A stretch of DNA of 64,000 nucleotides from assembly GCF_000745475.1 (NCBI RefSeq), contig NZ_JQJJ01000010.1, positions 124,001-188,000 of the forward strand, in the 5' to 3' direction. A program made the translations under genes and the position numbers. The stretch comes from Allobosea sp. UNC402CLCol (GTDB lineage Bacteria > Pseudomonadota > Alphaproteobacteria > Rhizobiales > Beijerinckiaceae). The notes under the pieces were generated by a model. It saw only the letters and a list, made by a program, of their open reading frames with translations. It was not told the DNA's origin and made no database searches. Below, piece by piece: positions 28,228 to 37,060 of the stretch (the stretch's first letter is position 1; each line of letters begins with the position of its first letter).

Positions 28228-29478
28228 ATGGCCGGCAAGGATGTTCCCGTTTCCCCGCTCGCGCCCAAGCGCCAGCCCAAGGTTCCGCCGGTTCCGGGCG
28301 TGCGCTTCGCGACCGCCGAGGCCGGCATCCGCTACAAGGGCCGCCAGGATGTCTGGTTCGCGCTGCTCGATCAGGGCACGCAGGTCGCCGGCGTCTTCAC
28401 CCGCTCGAAATGCCCTTCCGCCCCGGTCGACTGGTGCCGCGAGAACCTGAAGCAGGGCTCCGCCCGTGCCATCGTCGTCAATTCCGGCAACGCCAACGCC
28501 TTCACCGGCCTGAAGGGGCGTGACTCGGTCAAGCTGACGGCCGAGATCGCCGCCAAGGCCGCCGGCTGCCAGCCGCAGGAGGTCTTCATCGCCTCGACCG
28601 GCGTGATCGGCGAGCCGCTCGACGCGACCAAGTTCAAGGGCGTGCTCGACGATTGCGCCAAGCGCGCCGCGGACGGCCCCTGGATCGACGCCGCCAAGGC
28701 GATCATGACCACCGACACCTTCCCGAAGGCTCTGACCCGCAAGGCCAAGATCGACGGCAAGGAGGTCGTGATCGCCGGCATCGCCAAGGGCGCTGGCATG
28801 ATCGCGCCGGACATGGCGACGATGCTCTCCTTCGTCTTCACCGATGCGCCGATCGCCGCGCCGGTGCTGCAGGCGCTGCTGTCGAAGGGCGTGAAGGGCT
28901 CGTTCAACGCCGTCACCGTCGACAGCGACACCTCGACCTCGGACACGCTGATGCTCTTCGCCACCGGCAAGGCGGCGGCGCGCGGCGTGCCGGAGATCAC
29001 CGAGGTCAATGATGCCCGGCTCTCGGGCTTCAAGCGGGCGCTGAACTCGATCCTGCTCGAGCTCGCCCATCTCGTCTGCAAGGACGGCGAGGGCGCGCGG
29101 AAATTCGTCGAGGTGCGCGTCAGCGGCGCGGCCTCGGCCCGCTCGGCCAAGCGCGTCGCGCTCTCGATCGCCAATTCGCCCCTGGTCAAGACCGCCATCG
29201 CTGGCGAGGACGCCAATTGGGGCCGCGTCGTCATGGCGGTCGGCAAGGCCGGCGAGCCGGCCGATCGCGACAGGCTCGACATCGGCTTCGGCGACATCGT
29301 CGTGGCGAAGCAGGGCGCCCGCGCCCCGTCCTATGACGAGCAGGCCGTGTCGAATTACATGAAGGGCGATACGATCGTCATCACCGCCGATCTCGGCATC
29401 GGGCGCGGCAAGGCCACGGTCTGGACCTGCGACCTGACCAAGGCCTATGTCGAGATCAATGGCGATTACCGCTCCTGA
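28228..29478 (+). CDS. argJ: Bifunctional glutamate N-acetyltransferase / amino-acid N-acetyltransferase
   Basis: The 416-residue enzyme makes N-acetylglutamate and recycles the acetyl group from N-acetylornithine in arginine synthesis. It is made as one chain and self-cleaves at a conserved Ala-Thr bond; the site here is [16 protein letters not shown], with the nucleophilic Thr in M-A-T-M-L. Other landmarks are [10 protein letters not shown] and GEDANWGRV. The acetylornithine cycle also feeds ornithine to the decarboxylase at 13180. It lies 161 bases after the parvulin gene and overlaps the following exporter gene. Confidence 0.96.
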   Translation: MAGKDVPVSPLAPKRQPKVPPVPGVRFATAEAGIRYKGRQDVWFALLDQGTQVAGVFTRSKCPSAPVDWCRENLKQGSARAIVVNSGNANAFTGLKGRDSVKLTAEIAAKAAGCQPQEVFIASTGVIGEPLDATKFKGVLDDCAKRAADGPWIDAAKAIMTTDTFPKALTRKAKIDGKEVVIAGIAKGAGMIAPDMATMLSFVFTDAPIAAPVLQALLSKGVKGSFNAVTVDSDTSTSDTLMLFATGKAAARGVPEITEVNDARLSGFKRALNSILLELAHLVCKDGEGARKFVEVRVSGAASARSAKRVALSIANSPLVKTAIAGEDANWGRVVMAVGKAGEPADRDRLDIGFGDIVVAKQGARAPSYDEQAVSNYMKGDTIVITADLGIGRGKATVWTCDLTKAYVEINGDYRS

Positions 29479-30388
29479 GCGGCCGCTTCCGGCCGATCCA
29501 AGCCGCAGCTTCATCGCCGTCAACCTGCTGATCTGCTCCCTGCTCTGGGGATCGAGCTACCTGTTCATCAAGCTGATGAGCGGGGAGGTTTCGGCGCTGG
29601 CGATCGCCGCCAGCCGGGGCTTGCTCGGCGCCGCCGTGCTGTCGTTGTGGAGCCTGGGCCGCGGGCGCAGCCCGCTGCCGCGCCGGGCCGAGATCCTGCC
29701 CTGGATCATGCTCGGCACCACCAATGGCTGGCTGCCGAACGTGCTCGTCGGCTATGCGCTGATCCAGCTCGCCAGCGGCCCGGCGGCGATGATCCAGGCG
29801 GCCGGCCCGCTCGTCACCGCGCTCGTCGCGCATCTCGTCTTCGCCGAGGAGAGGCTGAGCCGGCGCAGGCTCGGCGGCATCCTGCTCGGCATGGCCGGGG
29901 TCGCGCTGCTGATCGGCCCGCGCCTGTTCGAGGGCGGCGGCACGGCGCTCAGCGTCATCGCGATGATCGGCGCGACATTGAGCTACGCCGTCGCGAACCT
30001 CTATGTCCGGACCGTCCCGACCGCAATCGGGGATCCAGCCCGGCTGGCGCTGGGCCAGCAGATGTTCTCCGGCGTGATCGCGACGGGGCTGACGCTCGCC
30101 ATCCTGGGCCCCTCGGCCTTCCTGCCGCTCGGCTCGCATCTGCCGGTGATGCTGGCGCTCGGCATCTTCGCCACGGCGATCCCGGTCACGGTGTTCATGC
30201 GGTTGATCCGGGCGGCGGGGCCGACCCGGGCGGCGATGACCGGCTATCTGGTGCCGACGGTGGCGGTGATCCTCGGCGTCGTCGTCCTGCGCGAGGCTTT
30301 GGAGTTGCGGCAGGTTCTCGGTGGCTGCATCATCCTGGCCGGCGTCTTCCTGGTCACGACGGCGCCGCGCAAGCTGGGGGCTGCATGA
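29459..30388 (+). CDS. EamA/DMT-family membrane transporter
   Basis: The 309-residue protein has ten predicted membrane helices arranged as two EamA repeats (first about 20-150, starting [20 protein letters not shown]; second about 165-305, ending [16 protein letters not shown]). Members export amino acids, metabolites or drugs; the substrate cannot be read from sequence. The gene overlaps the end of argJ by 20 bases in another frame and its TGA overlaps the next ATG by four, so it is translated as part of the argJ transcript. An ATG at 29447 is an equally possible start. Confidence 0.88.
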   Translation: MAITAPERPLPADPSRSFIAVNLLICSLLWGSSYLFIKLMSGEVSALAIAASRGLLGAAVLSLWSLGRGRSPLPRRAEILPWIMLGTTNGWLPNVLVGYALIQLASGPAAMIQAAGPLVTALVAHLVFAEERLSRRRLGGILLGMAGVALLIGPRLFEGGGTALSVIAMIGATLSYAVANLYVRTVPTAIGDPARLALGQQMFSGVIATGLTLAILGPSAFLPLGSHLPVMLALGIFATAIPVTVFMRLIRAAGPTRAAMTGYLVPTVAVILGVVVLREALELRQVLGGCIILAGVFLVTTAPRKLGAA

Positions 30389-30900
30389 GGATCGGGCTAT
30401 TCGCGGCGGCGGCGCTGGCCGCAGCCATCATGGCCGGTTGCGTCGAACGCAAGCCGGCGACGGTGGCCTTCTCGACCGAGGAGGCGGCCTTCATCAAGCA
30501 GAGCGGCAACGGGGTCATCGTCGGCCACGCCTTCCGCACCAGGCCGAGCGGCACGGTGGTCAATGCCGCCGGGCAGGTCGTGCGCCTGATCCCGGCCACG
30601 GCCTTCGCCCGCGAGCGCTTCGCCAATTTCTACGGCAAGGGCAAATATGTTCCGCACCGCGCCTACCCGGCCGAGGACGCGGTCGATCCCGCCTATAGCG
30701 AATACACCCGCACCACCAAGGCGGAGGCCAATGGCCGCTTCAGCTTCGAGAAGGTGGCGCCCGGCAGCTATTTCGTCACCACTCAGGTGATCTGGGGCGA
30801 CGAGGACGCCTTCTCGCGGGAGGGCGGCTCGGTCTATGACAGCGTCACGCTGACAGGCAAGGAAACCGAGCCCGTCCAGGTCATCCTCTCCGGCAACTGA
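30385..30900 (+). CDS. Predicted lipoprotein of unknown function
   Basis: The 171-residue protein has a lipoprotein signal: a short hydrophobic stretch and the lipobox I-M-A-G-C at residue 19. The mature part contains a segment resembling an Ig-like carboxypeptidase-regulatory fold (GRFSFEKVAPGSYFVTTQVIW near 115-140), preceded by TVVNAAGQVVRLIPATAFA. Such folds occur in cell-envelope proteins. It overlaps the transporter gene by ATGA and is followed 12 bases later by mutT, so it belongs to the argJ-mutT transcript. I do not recognise a named family. Confidence 0.78.
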   Translation: MRIGLFAAAALAAAIMAGCVERKPATVAFSTEEAAFIKQSGNGVIVGHAFRTRPSGTVVNAAGQVVRLIPATAFARERFANFYGKGKYVPHRAYPAEDAVDPAYSEYTRTTKAEANGRFSFEKVAPGSYFVTTQVIWGDEDAFSREGGSVYDSVTLTGKETEPVQVILSGN

Positions 30901-30911
30901 GTCCTGTCCCC

Positions 30912-31316
30912 GTGAAACTGCTTCTCGTCGTCGCCTGCGCGCTGATCGATGCCGACAACCGCATCCTCGTCACCCAGCGACCGGAGGGCAAGGCGCTCGC
31001 CGGGCTCTGGGAGTTCCCCGGCGGCAAGTTGGAGCCGGGCGAGCGGCCGGAGCCGGCGCTGATCCGCGAGCTGCATGAGGAGCTCGGCATCACCGTGAAG
31101 GAGGAGTGCCTCGCGCCGCTGACCTTCGCCAGCTATGCCTATCCCGAATTCCATCTGCTGATGCCGCTCTATGTCTGCCGACGCTGGGAGGGCTCGCCCG
31201 CCTCGCGGGAGGCGCAGGCGCTGAAATGGGTTCGCCCCGGCAAGCTGCGCGATCTCGCCATGCCGCCGGCCGACGAACCGCTGATTCCGCCGCTGGTCGA
31301 CCTGCTCGGAGCGTAA
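30912..31316 (+). CDS. mutT: 8-oxo-dGTP diphosphatase (MutT-type NUDIX hydrolase)
   Basis: The 134-residue enzyme removes oxidised dGTP from the nucleotide pool. The NUDIX box is complete: G-KLEPG-E-RPEPALI-RELHEELGI (residues about 37-59), matching Gx5Ex7REUxEExGU. LWEFPGGK just before it and ALKWVRPGKL near the end are typical of MutT. The start is a GTG at 30912, the only good candidate in this frame. It closes the secA-argJ neighbourhood; in many Rhizobiales mutT directly follows argJ, so the two genes between them here look like an insertion. Confidence 0.93.
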   Translation: MKLLLVVACALIDADNRILVTQRPEGKALAGLWEFPGGKLEPGERPEPALIRELHEELGITVKEECLAPLTFASYAYPEFHLLMPLYVCRRWEGSPASREAQALKWVRPGKLRDLAMPPADEPLIPPLVDLLGA

Positions 31317-31323
31317 GCCCCGC

Positions 31324-32031
31324 TCAATGCACGGCCGGTAGGCCGAGCGCCTCCCAGCGATCTCGCGGGATGGGATCGCCGACATGGAAGGCGAAGGCGG
31401 TGACGCGCTTCAGATCCGGCGAGAGCGTGCAGGCGAAGCGCAACCCATACCAGCGCTGCCTGCTGCGGAAGGCGGCCCCCTCGGCGGTCAGGACCTGGCC
31501 TGAAAGCTTGGTGCCCGCCAGGGCATAGGCAGTGACGCGGTCGGGCTCGAAACTGTGCTGCCAGTCACGGATCTGGCCCATCGCTTCCAAACCGCAGAGC
31601 TGCTCGACCCGCTCGTCGGGGGCGAGGCGCGGCAGCATGGCGAGGGCGTCGCGGCTGCGCGGATCGGCCAGCACACGCTGCGAGAGCATGCGCGGCGGGT
31701 GGACCATCCCGTCCGCCGCGACCGGGGCGGGAGGGCTCGGTGCCGGCGCGGCAGGGGTTGCGGGAGCAGGCGGGGCGACGAGCGGCGGCGCGATGTCCGG
31801 GACAGGCGCGGTCGGAGCGGGGGCCGGCGTCGGCGGTTGCGGCCGGGTCAGCGCCTCGAATTGCTCGGATGTCTGCAACTCGACCTCGACGCTCTGCTCG
31901 GCGAAGGGGGCGATGTCGAATTGCTGGATCGCGACTGAAGCGAGCCAGGCGATCAGCGCGGCATGCAGGATCGCGGCAGCCGGCAGGCCCGGCGCCAGCG
32001 TCGCAGCTCGTGACCGAGGCGCCGATGGCAT
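31324..32031 (-). CDS. DUF930 protein with a TonB-like membrane anchor and proline-rich spacer
   Basis: The 235-residue protein has an N-terminal membrane helix (about 15-35), a Pro/Ala-rich spacer (about 62-105, many PAP and PPAP units) and a C-terminal DUF930 domain (about 115-235: RMLSQRVLADPRSRDALAML, EQLCGLEAMGQIRDW, RWYGLRFACTL). DUF930 has no assigned function. The anchor plus periplasm-spanning proline spacer resembles TonB or TolA, which suggests an inner-membrane anchored periplasmic domain. Two cysteines in the domain are conserved-looking. It is convergent with mutT, with only seven bases between them. Confidence 0.85.
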   Translation of the reverse strand: MPSAPRSRAATLAPGLPAAAILHAALIAWLASVAIQQFDIAPFAEQSVEVELQTSEQFEALTRPQPPTPAPAPTAPVPDIAPPLVAPPAPATPAAPAPSPPAPVAADGMVHPPRMLSQRVLADPRSRDALAMLPRLAPDERVEQLCGLEAMGQIRDWQHSFEPDRVTAYALAGTKLSGQVLTAEGAAFRSRQRWYGLRFACTLSPDLKRVTAFAFHVGDPIPRDRWEALGLPAVH

Positions 32032-32045
32032 GGTTCAGGGCACGG

Positions 32046-32090
32046 CCTTGCCGCGCGCAGATGTGCCGCGAACAGACTTGCCGCGAACAG
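32046..32090. repeat. Three tandem copies of a 15-base unit
   Basis: The units are CCTTGCCGCGCGCAG, ATGTGCCGCGAACAG and ACTTGCCGCGAACAG, with a decayed fourth after them. They lie in the spacer between the DUF930 start and the YcaQ-like gene. No reading frame across them is supported. Confidence 0.7.
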
Positions 32091-32158
32091 AATCGCCCGG
32101 TCGGAATATCGCCATCATCCGGTTTCGCGCCTCGCCCCTCGCCGGGGAACAGCCGCGA

Positions 32159-33364
32159 TCAAGCCGGCATTTTTGTGTCGACCTCGGCCGGAACGGGTTC
32201 CGCCTCGTCGCGGCCGAGCTGAAAGCGTTCGAAACGCTGCAACTCCTCCTCGATGGCGGTCTTGAGGGCGGGCGCCTCGAAGCCATCGAGCCAGGTCCAG
32301 CGCTGCATCAGGAGCTTGCCGGCGGCGCGGTCGGTCTTGAGATCGAGGACGGCGACGATCCGGTCCCCCGCCAGCACCGGCAGGCCGAAATAGCCGTAGA
32401 CGCGGTTCTCGGGGCGCAGATAGGCCTCGAAGACATGGGCGTAGTCGAAGAACAGCTTCGCGCGCTTGCGCTGGATCACCAGCGGGTCGAAGGGCGAGAG
32501 AATATGGATCAGGCCGGGCTCCGGCGGCTCCGGCACCGTCTCCAGCGCCTCGGGCGCCGCCCAGTGGACCTGCTTGCCGGCGCCCTCGATCGCGACGGGC
32601 ACGAGCTCCTTGCGCCTGACCCGGCCGGCGATCTGCGCGGCCACCGCCTTCTTGCTGGGCGCGTCGAGATGGCAGGCGGATTCGAGGCTGACGAGCCCCT
32701 GCGCCCTCAGCGCCCGGTCGAGCTTGTAGGCGGCAACCTGCCGCTCGCTCGCCGGCGTCGGCCGCTTCTCCCACTGGAAATGCCGGTCGAAGAGTTCATA
32801 GGTCTTCACCATGCCGGTGCGGGCGGAGATCACCAGCTCGCCATCGTAGAAGGCGCGCTCCAGCAGGCCCTTGGAGGGCTTCTTGCTGGCCCAGAGATGG
32901 GCCTTCTCGATCAGCTCCTCCTCGATGTCGCGGATGGAGAGGGCGCCGTCCCGGCGGATGCGGCGCAGCAGCTTGCGGGTTTCCTCGCGGGAGCCGACGG
33001 CCGACCAGCGCTTCGGCTCCTCGCGATGCGCCTTCATCTCCGGCAGGACATAGCGGATGTCGCGGGTGGGCACATAGGAGAGCGCATGCGTCCAGTATTC
33101 GAAGACGCTCTTCTCGACCGATTGCGCGTGGGCGAGGTCACTGCGGCGATAAGCCGGAATGCGGGCGTAGAGGATATGGTGGTGGCAGCGCTCGATCACG
33201 TTGATCGTGTCGATCTGGACATAGCCGAGATGCTCGACCGCGGCCCGCGTCGCCGCGGGACCGGCACCGAAGGGTGCGCGCCGGTCGAGCCGCTGGGCTG
33301 CGAGCCAGATGCGGCGGGCCTGTTCGGCAGAGAGGGCGAGCGGCTTGCGGGGGCGAGGCGGCAT
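32159..33364 (-). CDS. YcaQ/AlkZ-family winged-helix DNA glycosylase
   Basis: The 401-residue protein belongs to the HTH_42 family (DUF1006) that contains the AlkZ interstrand crosslink glycosylases and E. coli YcaQ (AlkX). Members have three tandem winged-helix domains. The catalytic motif appears as Q50-I-D52 in LGYVQIDTINVIERCHHH, the QxD form found in YcaQ-like enzymes. The C-terminal part has LSPFDPLVIQRKRAK and YGYFGLPVLAG. It likely removes bulky alkylated bases or unhooks crosslinks. The ATG at 33364 starts at the expected distance from the motif. Confidence 0.88.
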   Translation of the reverse strand: MPPRPRKPLALSAEQARRIWLAAQRLDRRAPFGAGPAATRAAVEHLGYVQIDTINVIERCHHHILYARIPAYRRSDLAHAQSVEKSVFEYWTHALSYVPTRDIRYVLPEMKAHREEPKRWSAVGSREETRKLLRRIRRDGALSIRDIEEELIEKAHLWASKKPSKGLLERAFYDGELVISARTGMVKTYELFDRHFQWEKRPTPASERQVAAYKLDRALRAQGLVSLESACHLDAPSKKAVAAQIAGRVRRKELVPVAIEGAGKQVHWAAPEALETVPEPPEPGLIHILSPFDPLVIQRKRAKLFFDYAHVFEAYLRPENRVYGYFGLPVLAGDRIVAVLDLKTDRAAGKLLMQRWTWLDGFEAPALKTAIEEELQRFERFQLGRDEAEPVPAEVDTKMPA

Positions 33365-33477
33365 GGATGCAAGCTAGCCACCGCGCCGGCGCTTCGTAAG
33401 AGGGCGCGCGCTTCTCCGCTGACAGCGGCTGGCGGGAGCCGCATGGCCGCCTCCTCGAGCAGCCGCGACGCCGGGCC

Positions 33478-33963
33478 TCAGGGCGCGACGATCAGCGCCC
33501 AGTAGACCTGGTACTTGGAGCCGGGCGCATAGGCCGTGGCGATGCCCATGCGCTTCGCCTTCGCGTCCTTCATGACGCGGTCATGCTGGGGCGAGTCGCG
33601 CCAGCCGGAGAAGGCTTCGGCGAGACGCCGGTAGCCGGCCGAGAGATTGGCCTCGGCGCCGGGCACGCCCTCCTTGGCGAGCCGTGCCTTCACCGCATCG
33701 GCCTGCGCCGGCTTGTCGGAGCGGGCCATCGCCTCGGCCTCGCGCTGGGCCGCCTCGTCGAGGGAGGGGTCGAGCGCCAGCGTGCCGAGGCCGGCGTTCA
33801 TGCGGTAGGCCGAGATCATGGCGCGGGCCTGCTCGGCATCGACCTTGGCCGAGGTCGAGCCGAGGTCGCGATAGAAGGCGGGCTGGGCCTGGCGCTGCGG
33901 CTCCGTGCAGCCGGCGACGCCGAGCAGGGCGAGCGCGCCGGCGATGGCGGCGGGGCAGGTCAT
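33478..33963 (-). CDS. CAP/SCP-superfamily lipoprotein
   Basis: The 161-residue protein has a lipoprotein signal (hydrophobic stretch then GVAGC, Cys at about 19) and a CAP (cysteine-rich secretory protein/PR-1) domain, with ISAYRMNAGLGTLALDPSL near its start and WRDSPQHDRVMKDAKAKRMGIA near its end. Bacterial members are extracytoplasmic and mostly uncharacterised. I placed the start at the ATG at 33963. The open frame continues upstream to 34134 but passes through a dispersed rhizobial repeat (34061-34098), so the longer form is unlikely. Confidence 0.85.
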   Translation of the reverse strand: MTCPAAIAGALALLGVAGCTEPQRQAQPAFYRDLGSTSAKVDAEQARAMISAYRMNAGLGTLALDPSLDEAAQREAEAMARSDKPAQADAVKARLAKEGVPGAEANLSAGYRRLAEAFSGWRDSPQHDRVMKDAKAKRMGIATAYAPGSKYQVYWALIVAP

Positions 33964-34060
33964 GGCGCGCTGGCCCGCGAGGCGGCGCAGGAGGCTGCGG
34001 CCATTCCGCGATCCCCCGAAGCGCGGAACGGCCTCAGTTCCTTGTTCCGGCGCATGGTCT

Positions 34061-34098
34061 CGACGCAAACCAGTGTCCACTTCGCTCGCAAATGCTTT
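34061..34098. repeat. Partial copy of a rhizobial GTGTCCACTTCGCTCG repeat
   Basis: The core CAGTGTCCACTTCGCTCG and the following CAAATGCTTT match the right half of the complete element at 47101-47204. It lies between the CAP protein and mechanosensitive channel genes. Confidence 0.65.
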
Positions 34099-34108
34099 GG
34101 GCATCCGG

Positions 34109-36805
34109 TCATTCCTTGTCGCTGTCCTTGGCATTGGCGAGATCGGGGAGGGGAAGCGGCTTCGTATCCGGCTTGTCCTCGTCCTGTGTTTCGTCCGCGT
34201 CGGGCGTGGCGGCCCGGGACCGTCGCGGTTGCGCCACGGCGGTCTTGCCGTTTGCCGTCGGCTTGCCGGCGCCGGTCGCGGCCTTGCGCTGCGACTCGCG
34301 ATCGCGGCCGACGGCGGCGGCGATCTCGCCCAGCGAGTGCTCGACGCCGTCGAGCCCCTTCACCAGCAATTGCGGCGTATCGGCCGGCGGCTCCAACTCG
34401 GTCAGGCGCTTCTGGATGGCGAAGTTGAGGTCGCTGTTGACCCGGCCGGTGATCTCGACGTCGGCGACGACGCAGATCAGCTCGAAATCCATCGTCGTGG
34501 TGCCGATCTTCTTGAACATTACGGCCGGCGGCGGCTTCTGCAGCACGTCGCCATGATTGCTCGCGACCTCCGAGAGCATGGCGCGGACCTGGCCGGCATC
34601 GAGCGTGCGCGGCACGGTGAGCGCGATCAGCACCCGGCCGGTGCGGTCGCTGCGGACGCGGTTGCGCACCACGCCGGAGATGAGGTTCGAGTTCGGGACG
34701 ATGACCGAGGAGCGGTCGAAGGTCGCGATCTCGGTCGAGCGCACATTGATCCGTTTGACGATGCCCTCGACGTCGCCGACCACGACCTGGTCGCCGACCC
34801 GGATTGGCCGCTCCCAGAGCAGGATCAGGCCCGAGACGAAGTTCGACACCACCGACTGCAGGCCGAAACCGATACCGACCGAGAGCGCCGAGGCGACCAG
34901 CGTCAGCCGTTCCAGGCTCAGGCCCACCGCCGAGACGGCGATGGCGACGGCGGCGATGTAGCCGAAATAGCCGGCGGCGGTGGTGATCGAGTTGCGCAGG
35001 CCGGGGTCGAGATGCGTCGTCGGCAGGAATTTGTTGTCGAGCCAGCGCTGCAAGGTCCGGGTCGCGGCGATGCCCAAGGCGAAGACGACGGCGCCGACGA
35101 CGATGGTCGAGACCGAGACGGTGACGCCGCCGACCTGGAAGCCGAAGAAGGCGGCGCGCAGCGAACCCAGGAAGTCCGAGGATTCCAGCCCCCAGGGCGC
35201 CAGCACCAGCAGCAGCGTCACGAAGAGCAGAAGCAGCTTCAGCACCCCGGCGCCGAGCACCGCGATCTTGTCGAGCGTGGCCGCGCGCAGGCCGACGCCA
35301 GCGCGCAGCGTCAGCGCCAGCCGCCCGTTGCCGGTCAAGAGACGCGGGATGCCGAGATCGACGAATTGATGCGTCAGCAGATAGAGGCAGGCGACGATGC
35401 CGAGCCAGAGCGCCTGCTGGGCCAGGAAGGAGGCGAAGACGATATAGCCGCTGAGCGCGGCCGCGATGATGGCGAGGCCGATGATCCAGCCGAGAATGCG
35501 AAGCGGGCCGAGGCTCGCGCCATCGACCGGGACATAGGGGCCGAGGCAGGCTTCCTGCTCGACATCCTCGTCGTCCCTGATCCGGTAGAGCCCCGCGATC
35601 AGCGCCAGCGCGAAGAGGATCGCGAAGAGCGCCTTGACGATGATCGAGATGGCGAGGCCGGCGGCGATGGCCTGCAGCCAGGCCTCGAAGACCTTGCCGA
35701 CCGCCGTCACCAGCGCCAGCGCGCTCGCGATCCAGACGACGCTGCGGGCGGTATCGTCGAGCACGCGGATCAGGCGCCGCTGCGGGCTCGAGGGTGCGAA
35801 CACCGCATCGGCGAGGGCCTGCACGAAGGCGACGAAGGCCAGCCCCATCACCACCGCCCAGATCACCGGCTGGATGCGCTCCGGCAGCAGGCCGGTGGTG
35901 CTGAGCGCCTTGTAGAGCAGCCAGCTCGCCAGAGCCGGCGGCGCGGCGCCGGCGACGATATGCGCCAGCGCCACGTAGAGGCAATGCAGGCTGCCGGTGT
36001 CCTGGGTGTTGGCGTAGCGGGCCTTGAAGCGCGGCAGATAGCGGGCGCGGGCCCAGTAGAGCAGGATGGCGCCGATCAGCGCGAGCGCGAGAATGCCGCC
36101 GCGCGTGCCCGAAAGCGCATCCGAGACGCCGGAGAGCCAGCCGCCGAAGACGTAGCCCGAGGCGCGCAGGTCCTCGGGCGCTGTTGCCACCGCGTTGCCC
36201 CAGACATCGGGGCTGAGCACGGAGGGGCCGGCGGCGAAGAGGGTCGTGGCGAAGATCTCGCGGCGCTTGTCGCCGATGGTGCTCTGCAACTGCTCCGCCT
36301 GGAGCAGCGCGGCGCGGGCGATCTTCAGCGTCTCGTCGGCATCGGCATAGGCCTTGGTCCGGGCCTCGCGCTCGCGGGCGATCTCGGCGGATTCGGGCGG
36401 GGCCTTCTCGTCCGGCTTCGGGCCGAGCTGGTCGAGCTTGAGCTTGGCCTGGTCGACCAGCGGGCCCTGCTGCTCGATGACGAGGCGAAGCTGGTCGAGC
36501 GAGGGCTGCAGACGGACGCGCTGCCGCTGCAATTCGGCATCGCTGAGGTCCGGGCGCGTCAGGGTCGTCTCGATCTGCGAGAGTTCGAGCCGGACCGCAT
36601 CGAGGCGCCCGCGCGGGCTGTTGGGATCGACCGGCGCGGCGGCCGGCGCGACCGCGGGAGCGGTGGCTGGAGCGCCGGTCGGCGCCGGGGCAGGTTGCTG
36701 GGCCTGCGCGCCCGGCTGCCCGGCGGCCAGTGTCAGCGTCAGCACGCAGAGGGCGAGCAGAGCACGCATAGCGTGCCGAAAGCGCGGCGCCAGCTCAGTG
36801 GTCAT
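34109..36805 (-). CDS. Large MscS-type mechanosensitive channel with DUF3772 N-terminal region
   Basis: The 898-residue inner-membrane protein has a signal peptide (ALLALCVLTLTLAAGQPGAQA), a Pro/Ala-rich linker, a periplasmic helical DUF3772-like region (about 60-200), roughly eleven membrane segments and a C-terminal MscS core (LASALSVGIGFGLQSVVSNFVSG for the pore helix, then GDVEGIVKRINVRSTEIATFD for the beta domain). The cytoplasmic tail is long and charged. It would release solutes on hypo-osmotic shock. The start is the ATG at 36805 that begins the signal peptide; the frame upstream of it is not coding-like. Confidence 0.9.
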   Translation of the reverse strand: MTTELAPRFRHAMRALLALCVLTLTLAAGQPGAQAQQPAPAPTGAPATAPAVAPAAAPVDPNSPRGRLDAVRLELSQIETTLTRPDLSDAELQRQRVRLQPSLDQLRLVIEQQGPLVDQAKLKLDQLGPKPDEKAPPESAEIAREREARTKAYADADETLKIARAALLQAEQLQSTIGDKRREIFATTLFAAGPSVLSPDVWGNAVATAPEDLRASGYVFGGWLSGVSDALSGTRGGILALALIGAILLYWARARYLPRFKARYANTQDTGSLHCLYVALAHIVAGAAPPALASWLLYKALSTTGLLPERIQPVIWAVVMGLAFVAFVQALADAVFAPSSPQRRLIRVLDDTARSVVWIASALALVTAVGKVFEAWLQAIAAGLAISIIVKALFAILFALALIAGLYRIRDDEDVEQEACLGPYVPVDGASLGPLRILGWIIGLAIIAAALSGYIVFASFLAQQALWLGIVACLYLLTHQFVDLGIPRLLTGNGRLALTLRAGVGLRAATLDKIAVLGAGVLKLLLLFVTLLLVLAPWGLESSDFLGSLRAAFFGFQVGGVTVSVSTIVVGAVVFALGIAATRTLQRWLDNKFLPTTHLDPGLRNSITTAAGYFGYIAAVAIAVSAVGLSLERLTLVASALSVGIGFGLQSVVSNFVSGLILLWERPIRVGDQVVVGDVEGIVKRINVRSTEIATFDRSSVIVPNSNLISGVVRNRVRSDRTGRVLIALTVPRTLDAGQVRAMLSEVASNHGDVLQKPPPAVMFKKIGTTTMDFELICVVADVEITGRVNSDLNFAIQKRLTELEPPADTPQLLVKGLDGVEHSLGEIAAAVGRDRESQRKAATGAGKPTANGKTAVAQPRRSRAATPDADETQDEDKPDTKPLPLPDLANAKDSDKE

Positions 36806-37060
36806 GGTCGGGCGGCCCCGCTCCTGAGGGTGATTCGTATCGCTCCCGAGCCTCGGCACAGCCACGGGCTCAAGGCAAGACGAAGGCCGCTTTTCGACTG
36901 CCGGCAAGGCAAGACTCCCGCAATTCCTTTGCTGGATCGCGCCCGAACCGGACGCCATGCCGCGTCTTCACCGGCAAAGGCGACCTGAAGATGGCAGGGT
37001 CGCGCTTTTTCTCCGCTGCGCGGCTGCTCGGGATGGAGCTCGTCTTGCCGAACCGGATCG

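Noticed and set aside
33964..34134. Longer CAP protein starting at 34134
   Set aside because: The extension reads through a dispersed rhizobial repeat and would bury the lipoprotein signal inside the protein.
33905..36988. A 1027-codon open frame on the plus strand across the mechanosensitive channel gene
   Set aside because: It is antisense to a clear MscS gene. Its translation is dominated by Arg, Asp, Gln and Ala with no domain, as expected for the opposite strand of high-GC coding DNA.
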